A stretch of 64,000 nt of DNA, taken from assembly GCF_000003855.2 (NCBI RefSeq), contig NW_003101682.1, positions 5,978,524 to 6,042,523 on the forward strand, given 5' to 3'. A program made the position numbers and the translations under genes. Below the pieces are notes generated by a model that saw only the letters and a program-made list of their open reading frames with translations, searched no databases and was not told where the DNA came from. Every line of letters begins with the position of its first letter. Within the stretch, counting starts at the first letter, position 1. Below are positions 24,614 through 36,238 of this stretch, piece by piece. Source of the stretch: Blastomyces gilchristii SLH14081. Taxonomy: Eukaryota; Ascomycota; Eurotiomycetes; Onygenales; Ajellomycetaceae.

Positions 24614-25177
24614 AGCTTCCGGCTAATTTGCTTCATCATTATGACATTACGATATGAGATGTCGGAGCCTGCGTTTAGAGCGTGCGCGCATGTATGCATA
24701 GATTGTAACCCCCCTCATACATTTGTGCCCCTAGGTGAAGATGTTAATGAAACCAGTCATATTTCATTATCTCCTTTTGATTTATATATTGATGTATTTA
24801 AGACTGCCGTGGCTGATGAATGTTTGATTTCAGTGCGTTTGAAAGACATAGAAATCGATGTAAATGTGATGTGATGGAAGCAGAGATACATAAGGCTTTG
24901 ATTATATCTGGTGTAAAAATAGACATGTCCTTGCCTTGTAGGTGTTCACGAGATTTACACACTATTCGGCAGCAGTGCCAATGACCATCACGAGTTGGAT
25001 GCGAAGCGCGCCATGGACGGAAACTTCTCAGAGGCATGCTCAGAGAATAATTTGAGCAATTGAGCGTTGTAATGAAGATTTACATTAGTTTCCCTGTGCT
25101 CATCCGCGAAAACATGTTTTTTCCCCTCAGCAGCTTGATAATTGTATGGGTAAACGCTCGAGTGCTTGCTGTGTTTT
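24614..25177. other. Intergenic, with an orphan exon-like segment
   Basis: Sequence between the methyltransferase and Copia-2. After a possible acceptor (TTGTAG, 24937-24942), an open stretch to the stop at 25061-25063 reads VHEIYTLFGSSANDHHELDA and on to NNLSN, with balanced composition. No partner exon is visible upstream. It might be the last exon of a lost gene. The rest shows nothing I can name. Confidence 0.3.
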
Positions 25178-25205
25178 TGTTGGCCGTTACGGCCGTTGCG
25201 GTTAG

Positions 25206-25635
25206 TGTTGGGGGTCCCGGGGATTGATCGGCCCTTCTACCAGCAGCGCTGGTGGTGACTGAGCTCTTTTGCCCCAGTAGCCTACAGGTTATGAGACTGT
25301 TAAGCGTGAGCCCCGCTGTGGTCAACATGCATGGGTTCAATCCCAGGATGAACTTAAGAAAATCCCAAAACAAATACCCCGGACATTTAACAGTGCCAAG
25401 AGACATCCTAGGAGTGTGCTTTAGAAGTGAGCCCTTGAGCCCTAGAAGTGAGTCCAAAAAGAAAGACTGCTGAGAGGAGTCACTAAGAGGAGCCACTGAG
25501 AGGAGCAACTGAGAGGAGTCACTGTACTCTGTGGTTAGCTGGTCTGAGAGGGGGTGTTGAGAGTTCTGGGGGTTGATCGGCTCTTCTACCAGCAGCGCTG
25601 GTGATGACTGAGCTCTTTTGCCCCAGTAGCCTACA
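25206..25635 (+). mobile_element. TRIM: miniature Copia-type LTR element in an LTR
   Basis: A 430-bp element with 81-bp LTRs (25206-25286, 25555-25635), both starting TGTTGRGRG and ending GCCTACA, and differing by 7 transitions. The 5-bp duplication GTTAG (25201-25205, 25636-25640) lies inside the Copia-2 5' LTR; the uninterrupted version is at 44181-44190. Immediately after the first LTR, GGTTATGAGACTG resembles the half-tRNA-iMet primer site of Copia elements. GAGAGGGGG before the second LTR is a polypurine tract. The ~268-bp interior cannot code for a protein, so it needs enzymes from another element. It is hardly mutated. Confidence 0.88.
25471..25522 (+). repeat. Four-copy 13-bp minisatellite inside the TRIM
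   Basis: Four tandem 13-bp units of the form TRAGAGGAGYMAC between the primer site and polypurine tract of the TRIM. The repetition is direct and visible by eye. Confidence 0.8.
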
Positions 25636-25722
25636 GTTAGCGATCCCATCAGATCACGTGACCCATCACTATATTATGTTCTTGTAGATAGATCTATCAA
25701 TACAACCTTTAACTATTCTACA

Positions 25723-26498
25723 GATTATAGCCTGAATAACATGTTTTTCTTTTTAGAACATTGTATCAACAGTTTTAATAAGAGTAGTTTATCTTTTTTA
25801 AAAAGACTCTTACTTTTTATTAGAGATATTTCATTTTCTCTGAATTTATCAGTCAGTAGATTCATATACTTTTAACTTTTAAAAAGTATGTTTTCTATTA
25901 TAAAGAATATCATTTTTTTTTACATATTTAAAAGAAGCAGAGTCATCTTAATATGAGTAATATATCTGTTACTTCAGAGTTCAGCTTAAGACTCAGAATC
26001 ACTCACTTTACTAGATAACTTATTAATAGAATAATTACTTATTATAAGAAAGTTTCTGAGTTATAAGATAAGACTAATGTCAGTTTTTACTAAAGTATGA
26101 AATTTAATGATGAAATAATGAAGAAGTTTCAGAATAAAAAAAAGCAGAGTTAATATTTATTTATAGAATCTATTTATTTTAACTTATTAAATTCTTTACT
26201 ATCTCTCACTCTCAGAATACTGACTTTGAATAATGATCTGAATCAATCTATCTATTACATCACAGATAATCTTATGAATCTTATACAGATAATACTTCAG
26301 AATTAAATAACTGTGACTGATATTATATAATATCTCACTACATCTGTCTCTGTATAAAGAGATATTATGAGAAATGAATTACAGAAATATTAGAAGAAAG
26401 TTAAATATATATTAGATATTAAATCAGTGATTACATTTGATAACTTTAATTATAAAGCCTGATATATTAATATGTTAACTAATATGAAAGTTATTAAT
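25723..26498 (+). pseudogene. Copia-2 Gag-like region, left part (decayed)
   Basis: AT-rich internal region of Copia-2 up to the Gypsy-1 insertion. A frame near 26360-26498 (MRNELQKY, later YINMLTNMKVINET) continues across the Gypsy-1 GAAAC duplication at 34309 (ETNILLRT), with TGA at likely tryptophans. It resembles a Gag-type helical region but is too decayed for a firm domain call. Confidence 0.45.
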
Positions 26499-26503
26499 GA
26501 AAC

Positions 26504-27035
26504 TGTCACGCTCCCGGCCGCGTCAAGGCCTCATTGCGGTTTCACACGGCTCATCACTTTCATGTGGATAATTTCATTCTGTCTGAACTGGTTTCCAACC
26601 ACTCTATAACATCATTCAGATATATCATAGAAAGATCTGATTGATGAATATGAGAACTCTGCTTCTATACAAGGTCAGCAGATTACTTTTCCTTAGCAGT
26701 GAGATGTCACTGAGGTATTACTCTGACTATTCTCACTCATGAAATAAGAGAAGATATTCACTCATTATCTATATAGAATAGCTAGATGCTGGCTTCTTAT
26801 AAAAGAAATCAGTGATTTATTTTTCTCTCACTGAAATATATATAAGAGTTACTACATATCTCATACAATCTTCTTAGTATACTAAGTATTATATCTGTGA
26901 TATTCTTACAATAACTCTGTAGTCTATAAGCTTGCTATTTAAGCAAGATAGTCAAGCTCACTTATATAGCTTCTTAAATAACTATCTCTATATAACACTG
27001 CTGACTAGTCACTGCTTCAGTTTCAATATATTATA
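26504..27035 (+). repeat. Gypsy-1 5' LTR
   Basis: A 532-bp LTR starting TGTCACG, alignable end to end with 33777-34308 and with the solo LTR at 40629-41163, with differences mainly transitions. Confidence 0.88.
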
Positions 27036-27959
27036 ATTTGAATCACTTGATCTGATTATAAGTTTGAATCAGTTAAGCTCTAACAGACTGATATAATCTT
27101 ATACACTTACACTGAGACTAATCTAATCTCACTCTCTGAGAGAAACACTATATCATTCTCTAAAGTGTGTATATCTCTACTTTGACAGAAATCTGAGATT
27201 TCTGAACTCACTGTATATTTTGACATGAGCTCTTTAATTACTCTGTCACTGTTATAGCCTCTACACATCTACATCTATTATAAAGATAGAGAGATTAAGA
27301 TCAGAGATTCTCTGAGATATAAGAGAAACATCTTATCTGAATTTCACAGCTTTACTCATATTCTTGAACAGAAATTTCATCTTAATCTGAGTCAGTATAA
27401 TACTTATAAGATATAAGTAATATATATTATCAATCTTCTTAAAGGCATCTCTGCAACTACTTGAGTTATTAAGAAGAGAGAGCTTGAGTATATCAATACT
27501 GTTATAACTTAAGAAGAATTCAAGAACTTTCTACTGAATTAAATTAAAGATTACTATAATCACAGCTTCACAGCAGTGCAGTAGTTCAACTCATTATATT
27601 AATAAGATAATAAGAATTCTTTCAATTTCAATATAAGATTTGAAGAATATTGAGAGGAATTAATCAATGATTTGAATTAATTAAAAACACAGCTTTATCT
27701 TATAAAGCTGACTTATAAGATGTGAATAATAATATTATAATATCAGAGTTTATTAATCAATTGCACTGAGCTTGTTAATCTGACTTTCTGAATCTATTTG
27801 AATAATTAATTCTCTGAGAAAAAGATTAATAAGATCTCTTCTAAGTAACTAATAACAGAATCTAAACAGTGTTATAACAGCTTCAGTGTGAAGAAAGTAA
27901 AGAAGAATTCTAAGTATTCTGATTCTTCACTCACTGTAAAGAAATACTAAAAAAGATTT

Positions 27960-30900
27960 GATAAAGATCTCTATTTTAACTGTAAAGCTGATGATTACTA
28001 TATCAGTAATTATAAGAAGTCAAAGAAGAGAAGAAACTGAGAAGATATCTTCTTAAAGTTAACTTCTCTTCTGATAAACATATCTGTGAATGATAAAGAA
28101 GAGAAAGAAATAAAGAATTAATAATTCTCATATCTCTGAGTTCATATTACAATCACAATACATACTCTGAATAAGAAGATATTAGTAAGATATCTACTTG
28201 ACTCTGAGATAGATATTAACTTCATATTCTATTTCTTTTTTTTAATAAAGAATTGAAAGAAGATAGATTCATCAGATTATGTGAAATTTACTGATGAAAT
28301 AAAATATCACTGTTTTAGCATAATTTAAGCAAAGTGTGTAATCACAGACTTAGAAGAAATCTTTAAGAAGAGCAGTCTGCTTCTTCATACAGTTAATATC
28401 ATAGATAAGAATGTCATTCTAGATCTCTTATAATTAAGAGAAAATAATTCTCTCATTGACTGAGTCACTCAGATATAACAGTATCATCTTACTAATAAAG
28501 AGATAGTGATAGAGAAATCTGAAGAGTTTCATCAGAAGAATCTTGAGAAAAAGATTGAGTTGATATACTATATAGCAGGTGACTGAAACTTGAAAATAGA
28601 TGAAGAAGTTATCACTCTCACTGTAAGATTAGCAGTAGTATCTATCATTGAAAGCAGACATATACAATATCTCTTTACAGATTTTAAGAATGTCTTTTTG
28701 AAAAGAGAAGTAGTGAAGTTTTCTGATATTAAGATATAATATAAGATTTATCTTGAAGACAGTGCAATGACACTGTATAGATCTCTTTACAACTTATCTG
28801 TAAAGAAATTGAATATTCTGTATAAATATCTTGAAGAAGTGCAATTAAAGAACTGAATATATTTATCAAAGAGTTCAGCAGAGACATCTATACTCTTTAT
28901 ACTCAAGAAGAATGATAGACTATATCTATATATAGACTACAGAGACCTTAATAAGATGACAGTTAAGAATTACTATTCATTATCATTAATTGATGAGATG
29001 ATTGATTGATTATCTGAAGTAAAGATGTTCTTAAAGATTGATATATAAAATATCTATCATAGAATCAGAGTTAATGAAAACAATGTTTGAAAAACAGCTT
29101 TTCATATCAAGTATAATAATTTTAAATATCTTGTTTTATCTTTTAATCTTTGTAACACTTCAGTCATCTTTCAGATCTATATAAATGAGATATTACAGAG
29201 TCTTGTTAATATCTTCTGTATAGTATATCTGAATAACATTCTAATCTTCTCAAAATCAGAGAAAGAATATGATACTCATGTTTGAGAAGTATTGAGTCAC
29301 TTGAGACAGTATTAACTCTATACAAACACTGAAAAATACTTGTTCTATATACAGAAGATTGATTTCTTAGATTATATTATTGAGATGAATGACATTTCAA
29401 TGAATAGAAGCTGAGTCTTCATTATTGAGAACTGATCAGTGTCACAGATATACTGTAAGATATAAATGTTTCTAGAATTTATGAATTTCTACAGATGATT
29501 TATCTATACATATTCACAAATTACTACTTCTCTTACAGATCTGTTAAAGAGAAGTGTGAAAGATAGAAAAATGAGACTGTTTATTCTCACTCAAGATACT
29601 GTGCAGATATTTGTGAAATTGAAATAAGCTTTTACAGATGTTATGATACTGAATCACTTTAACTCTGACTTACTCAGTCAGTGTGAGACTGATATATCTG
29701 AGAATAAGATCTGTGAAATCTTTTCACAGTTGATATTAGAGATCTTTCAATGTTGAAAGAATTAGAGAATAATTATCTCTGAGAAAACAGATAATGAATT
29801 ATCTGTAAGAGAAGACTTTTTCACAGAGTCTATAAGACACTATAAATGAAGATTAGTGATCTTCTTCTTTAAGAAGTTATCACTTATACAGAGAAGATAT
29901 GATACTCATAATCAGAAGATATTAGTAATTGTTGAATTCTTTAAGATCTGATAACATTATCTTCAGAGTAGTAAGTACTTAGTGTAAGTTCTCACTGATC
30001 ATACAAATCTGCATTACTTCTTGACAATAAAGAGCTTGATAGAATATCAAGTCAGATAAGCAGAGCTGCTTTCAGAGTATGATTTCTATATTTGATACTA
30101 TTCAGATTGACTTAATCTCACTAACATACTATCTAAACAGTCTGATTATAATATTGTTGATACAGAGAAGAATTCTATAAAAGAATCTCTATCATCACTG
30201 CAGAAGAAGCTGGCTGCAGAGAGTTGAGATTCTCTGAAGCTCAGAAACAGCACTGATAAGACAGCTGCATAACTCAGTATAGAAGATAGAAAAAAACTCA
30301 GATCTCTGCAGAGAACTGACACTGAAGATCATGAGCTTCTCATATTATATCTTACAATTATTGAATTGATAAAGAATGAAACAGTCTACAATCTTTTAAT
30401 CTGACTATTTTTGAAATTTATTGATAAGTTATAGAAGAGAAATATCTCTACTACAGCTTGAATTCAGAAGTTAAAAAAGAAAGAATCTGATTTGAACTTG
30501 AAAGAGACAGACTCTGAGTGAGATGATACTGCTAAGAAATTAAGTTGCTGATAACTAGAAGAATATAAACTTCTACTACTGAATGATTCAGTCTTTATCT
30601 CTCATAGCAGAGTGATGTATCAGAAGTTATTAAGAATTCATCATAATAATTCTCATACAGAGCACTTCAGGTTGGAGAAGACTAAGAAGCTTCTAAAATA
30701 TAAATATATTTAAGACAAGCTTTAGACAGATGTTAAAGAGTATATTAAGACTTACAATGTCTGTCAAAGAATAAAGATTCTGCAGTATAAGTAATATAAT
30801 GAGTTGATATCACTGCCTATTTCAAAGAGCTTATAGCAGAATCTATTGATGAATTTCATAGTTGATCTACTGAAGTTGACAAGAGTCAAAGAATATGACT

Positions 30901-31960
30901 TAATTTTAATTATTATTAACTGCTTCATGAAGATGATTAAATATATCTCTATTTATAAAAAGATTAAAGCCTCTGAATTGACTGATCTGTTTTTAGATAT
31001 CATTATTCATAATCATGATACTCTGAAATTGTTAATAACAGATTAAGAATTCCTCTTCATTAGTAAATACTGATCAGCTTTTTACTATTATCTTATAATA
31101 AGATGTCTTCTCAGTACTGCATTTCATCTGCAGACAGATGATCAGACTGAATGTCAGAATCAGACACTAGAACAGTATCTTTAAGTGTTCTATTTATATT
31201 ATTAAAATAATTGACTTAAACATCTTCTAACTGCTGAATTTGTATATAATAATATAAAGAATATAATCTTAAAGATATCTTCTTTCTATGCTTATTATAA
31301 ATATAATTCTTTATTACTCAGTCATATTACAGATAATATTTTAAAGAGAGAAATAGACAGTCAGAATATCAGATAGATACAGAGAATAGAGTATTTCTCA
31401 GTATTAGAAGTAAAAGCAAGATTGAAACTTTTAAATAAAATCTATAAGAAAACAGTGAAAAGCATTCACTGTGCTCAGAAGTAATAGATAAAATACTATA
31501 ATTGAAAATATCTTTTAATGAAGTTCTTAATAGAGAATCAAGTGCTACTTTTAACAAAAAATATTAAGATAATAAGATTATATAAGAAGCTCAGTGAGTA
31601 GTGACTAGAATCTTTCTCAGTAACAAGAGTAATGAGTAAGCAGATATATAAGTTGAAATTACTCACAGAATTGAAATCAATTCATTCTGTTTTTCATATT
31701 TTCTATTTAAAGCTCTATAAGTAACACTTCAGAGTAAAGCTGCCTCAGTCAGATAATATTAAGATTGAGAGTGATACTGAATATCTTATAAAGAAAATAT
31801 TGAATAAGTGAACACATTATAATAAGCTTTAATATCTTATTAAATGAAAAGATTATTCATTATCAGAGAATTTATAAGAACTACTTAAGTATTTGAAAAA
31901 TGCTGAGAAAGAGATTGCAAGCTATGAGACAGCTAGTAAAGACTATCTCATTATATATCA
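27960..31960 (+). pseudogene. Gypsy-1 Gag-Pol with chromodomain (decayed)
   Basis: RT landmarks are LYLYIDYRDLNKMTVKNYYSL at about 28920-28985, FLKIDI near 29030 and YLNNILIFS near 29227, where the catalytic DD is lost. Integrase shows the HHCC zinc region (about 30640-30775) and core pieces (MNFIVDLLKLT at 30849, LLITD at 31030, FHLQTDDQTE at 31123). A chromodomain-like tail (YLIKKILNK...YLIKxKDYS, about 31775-31860) suggests a chromovirus, a group that targets heterochromatin. Numerous TGA and other stops make it inactive. Confidence 0.8.
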
Positions 31961-33776
31961 GAGATATTGAGTAAGAAATACTGCTTAAGACTTCTCATTT
32001 TTTTCAAAGAATTTTTTAAAGATAATCTCACAGTGATGAGTTAGCACTTTGTAAGCTCTATAGCACTCTTCTTCTATTTTCTCTTAAAGGATTTTTTAGA
32101 AGTTTAATAAGACTATACAAGTGTAAAATTCCTGAAGTAATTAGAGAAAAGAAATATTTGAAATTAATAAAAAGATTAATATTATCAATTCACAGACTGC
32201 TGCTATTCTAATAGAGCTGCAGCCTGCTGAAAAAGTAAAAAGAAGAATCAGAGTCTACTTATTAATAATCATATTCTTATCAAACTCATTCTTCATCATT
32301 GAAGTCTCTGATATCAGTATCTTTATCTGTTAAGAAGTTAGTACTGCAGTGCTGCAGAGAAGCATGCTATAGAAGAATATAAGAGATACTGAAAGTATTA
32401 ACTTATTAACTTATAAAACATCTTAGTTATCTGCTTCAACTGAAGTAAGATTCTCTTCAATCAGTGATTAATCTCTATAATACTTTCAATAGCAGCATCA
32501 GCTGATCTCTTCTTAAGATCAGTTATTCTGAGATGTTTTTTCATCTCAAAGATTCACACTTTCATCTTCTTTTACAGATAAGTAAGAAGAATCTTCTCAG
32601 TCTTAATAGAATCTGTCAATGCTTAAAGCTTCAAGACTCTCACTCTGTACTACTTGAGTATCTGAACTTCTTGTCAGAGCTGATACAACATCTTCTTGTA
32701 GAGTAGATAATACTTACAGAGAGATAGAAGTTATTATTACAGATATAATAAAAATAACAAAAGTGAGAGAAGAGACAGATATATAAGATCTTTCTCTTCT
32801 TCAGCTGCTTAGCACAGTACAGACAAGTGACAGTGTTAGTCAGAGACTATATCAGAGCCTTCTCACAGAGAGAAGATAAAGAAATCACAGAACTCTGTGA
32901 ACTCAATTCAGCAGTATCTCAAGCAGAGCTCAGATGTGCTGTGAAAGAGAAACTATAGATTGAGCTTCTTGAAGCTACTGTTTCTGAAATCAAGCTCTCT
33001 CTGAGATTCTCTTCAAATAATCACACAGGGTCATACATCACTGTGTTGATTAAGAGAGAGAGCAGTGTCACAATAGTGATGAAAAGAACAGAGAAAGAAT
33101 CAGACATAAACAAACTGATTGACAGAAGAGACAACACCTCACTGCAAGGCACAGTGACTATCACTGCAGCTGTAAGAGATGCAGAAGAGAGAGAAGATAT
33201 GATAATAAAAGCAGTACTTCTGCAGCTCATTGACACTGCTGTCTCTGTCTTCAACCTGGCTTTCTTGACAGTCACAGAGATCACAGCCGCATCATGAAGA
33301 CATTTATTACTTACTAGAAAATGTCAGAATAAGTCTCTTATTATCTCTCAAGAATGATGCTTTCATACACTCACTATTACAGATGAGAGAGAGAGAAGAA
33401 AAATGTATTATAGAGAAGAAGAATCTTTTCAAAAAAATCCTATTACTACTATTAGCTTTGTCTCTAAAATACATCACTTTTACAGAGAAGTTTATATATA
33501 GAATAAAATATATTGAGAGATCTGTAAGTCACTTATTAACTATATTTTTCATATTTTAAATTAATATATAAGAAACTCACTTATCATGTATTTAATTTAA
33601 ATGAAGATGAAAAAAGAAAGATCTACACAGTTAGCAGAAAAACTCATCTATTTCTTTATATCATGCACAGTATATATACTATCAAATTAATTAACAATCA
33701 TTACTATATAATAAAGATAATTTCTAATTCAGTAATCTTGAGAGCATCAGAACTATACTCTTAAAGAGAAGAATAT
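31960..33776. other. Gypsy-1 3' region, GA-rich, no recognised domain
   Basis: About 1.8 kb between the chromodomain remnant and the 3' LTR. From about 32790 to 33300 the composition shifts. The sequence is less AT-rich, with an open plus frame 33043-33297 (84 residues) overlapped by an open minus frame. Neither resembles a known family, and overlap of this type is usual in RIP-processed GA/CT-rich sequence. It could be an extra ORF of the element or a small older insertion. Confidence 0.4.
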
Positions 33777-34308
33777 TATCACACTCTCAGTTGTATCAAG
33801 ACTCTGTTATAATTTCACACAGCTTATCACTTTCATGTGAATGATTTCATCTCATTTAAACTGATTTTCAACCACTCTATAACATTATTCAGATATATCA
33901 TAGAAAGATCTGATTAATAAATATAAGAACTCTGCTTCTATATGAGATCAGCAGATTACTTTTTCTTGATAGTGAGATATTGCTGAGATATCACTTTAGC
34001 TATTCTCACTTATGAAATGAGAGAAGATATTCACTCATTGTTTATATAGAATAGCTAGATGCTGGCTTCTTATAAAAGAAGTCAGTAATTTGTTTTTCTC
34101 TCACTGAAATATATACAAGAGTTACTGCATGTCTTATACAATCTTCTTAGTATACTAAGTATTATATCTGTGATATTCTTGCAATAACTCTGTAGTCTAT
34201 GAGCTTGCTATTCAAGCAAGATAGTCAAGCTCACTCATACAGCTTCTCAAACAACTACCTCTACATGATGCCGCTGACTAGCCACCGCTTCGGTTCCGAC
34301 ATGTTACA
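33777..34308 (+). repeat. Gypsy-1 3' LTR
   Basis: 532 bp; its start is mutated (TATCACACTC against TGTCACGCTC in the 5' LTR). It ends GTTACA, followed by the GAAAC duplication. Confidence 0.88.
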
Positions 34309-36096
34309 GAAACTAACATTCTATTGAGAACTTAATGAGAATCTTCTTTTACATATTATATTAATTCTGAGAAGTGAAAGATTCATTTCAAGTCTCTATA
34401 TAAATGTATACTATTAAGTCTTGTTAAAAACATTTGAATCACTATTAAAATCTTGAAAGCTGAATCATTGAGTGTCTTTTAAAGAAGAAGAAGTTCATCT
34501 TGAGACATATTATAAAGAGAGCCTCATGATGACTTGAAATTCTTACACAGCAACACCAAGAACTCGCTCGATTTTTCGAATAAGAACTCACTGATAGATT
34601 CATCGAAAAGCCCTCGATCATACAAGCATTTTGACCCCATCGCCGACTGCATACCCCATGTGGTGGTGGAGTTATCCAGCCAAACGTGAACCAGATGTTG
34701 TTCAAAACTCCTGTGTGGGATTATCCTCATTCTCCCCTACCACATCACAACCCCGGGCCAAATTGCCATACAAATTGTAAGATGAAGAGACCTAGTCATA
34801 TGCATCAATCTTCTCAATTTTGGAAGATTCTCAATCTGTAATTATGAAGATATCTGAGAAGTGATCTCTGTGAAAACCCTGTTCATCTTTGATGTTTCAA
34901 AACATCAATACCAAGTCTCACCCTCATATCATTCTTTTCAATCTGGCTCATCTCTGACAGAAAAATACAAAAAGATATCTTGATAATAATATCAAGTATA
35001 TAATCAATAAACACTTCTGAAGTACAATCTCTGCAGTCTGTCTTCAGTGTATCTAGACATCAATGCTAAGTTTCACTCTTATAGTATTTCTCTCAATCTG
35101 GCTCATTTCTGATAGAATAATACAAAAAGATATCTCAGCAACAGTATTCAATATATAATTACCAGATAATAAATCAACAGAACAAGTAAACAGTATATCA
35201 ACAACTATAAATTCAGTATATCTCAAGATCTGACTGAGTCTTTGATCCCTGCACAGTGAGATATATTAAATCTAGTTTTAATATCTCAATATTCAATAGA
35301 TTCTGTAAGAGATTGAGAACAGCAATACTAGATTTCTATTGAATTTAAGAATTAACTCTGTATTAATATAATCATTAATAAAGTCTTCTACTTTAAAATA
35401 TAAATAATCAGTTCCTCTATATCTTACTGATAATATTTATATTATTATATAGAAACAGACTTATATTCTCTATAATATCAAGACTCTGAAGAGAGAAAGT
35501 CTTGATAGAGAGTATATAGTAGTATATATCTTAGCAGTTTCTATCTCATTCTTCTACAGCAGTTATTGCAAAAAAAAAGATCTTAGAAATAGTTTTTTAC
35601 TTCTCTTGAAAAAGTAAGATGTTTTTCTCTGAGTTTTATACAATATTCTTACAAAGAATTAAAAACAGAGTTATTTTCTGTTATAATTTCATATTCTTTT
35701 AAGTAAGAATTACTTTTTCAGTGACTAAAGAGCTTTTATTAATACTTAATTCTTTTTTACACTCTTTATTAACTGATTTAAGTTGCACACTTGTTGTGTG
35801 AGAAGAATTGAATGATTTAGAATAAAATTGAATAATTTTAATTAATTTCTCTGTAAAAAATTAATTTATTTTTTATCAGTTTTTCTCTCAAAAACTGTCA
35901 TATTATCTGATTTATTATCAATTGATATCATACTTTTTCTCACTATATCTCAAGAAAGAGATTATAAAGATTTTATTAATTTATCTTAAAAATCAATTTT
36001 AGTTTATTAGATTCTCTTTAAAAATCTAACCTAGTTACTGAACTAGTGTGAAAAAAATCAGGTATTTTATACATAAAAGTCTTTTATTCTTCTTTT
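34309..36096. other. Copia-2 interior with an unmutated island and a repeat
   Basis: The Copia-2 Gag-like frame resumes at 34309 and fades by about 34500. From about 34540 to 34770 the sequence is abruptly unmutated, with CpGs and CCCGGG. Its minus strand holds a 68-codon open frame (34730-34524, MRIIPHRSFEQHLVHVW...) of unknown family. It then returns to AT-rich DNA with a two-copy 155-bp repeat. The rest to the LINE start (about 36097) should contain Copia-2 pol, but I could not identify domains. Confidence 0.45.
34902..35140. repeat. Two-copy tandem repeat, period 155 bp
   Basis: Segments beginning ACATCAATRCYAAGT at 34902 and 35057 remain similar for about 80 bp, including TCAATCTGGCTCAT and AATACAAAAAGATATCT. 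A third, weaker unit may lie just upstream. On the minus strand both units read a short peptide beginning MSQIE. Origin unknown. Confidence 0.6.
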
Positions 36097-36232
36097 GAAA
36101 CAGTCTGACTAACTTTTCAATTGAAAACAGACTTAGAAATCTCTTAATTGAAACAGTCTGATCAACTTTTCAATTCAAAAGAGTTCAGTAAATATCTCAA
36201 TTGAATCAGTCTGATCAACTTTTCATTGAGTA
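36097..36232 (+). repeat. 53-bp tandem monomers in the LINE 5' UTR
   Basis: Units starting GAAWCAGTCTGAYYAACTTTT occur at 36097, 36150 and 36203 (the last partial), directly before ORF1. Tandem 5' monomers act as promoters in some LINEs; that function is inferred here. Confidence 0.75.
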
Positions 36233-36238
36233 GAAATA

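Larger units (their letters stand above)
26504..34308 (+). mobile_element. Gypsy-1 chromodomain LTR retrotransposon (full length, mutated)
   Basis: 532-bp LTRs lie at 26504-27035 and 33777-34308. The target duplication GAAAC (26499-26503, 34309-34313) interrupts the Copia-2 coding region. The element is 7.8 kb. Domains in order are: knuckle remnant (about 27970), protease LDSEIDINF (about 28199), RT (about 28890-29540), integrase (about 30640-31300) and a degraded chromodomain (about 31740-31950). The first ~60 bp of the 5' LTR keep CpG-rich sequence while the rest is mutated. An unmutated solo LTR of the same family stands at 40629-41163. Confidence 0.9.

Noticed and set aside
33021..33297. 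Overlapping open frames on both strands as a new gene
   Set aside because: Both frames are open because stops are rare in this GA/CT-rich stretch, and there is no family match. I kept it only as an unexplained region.
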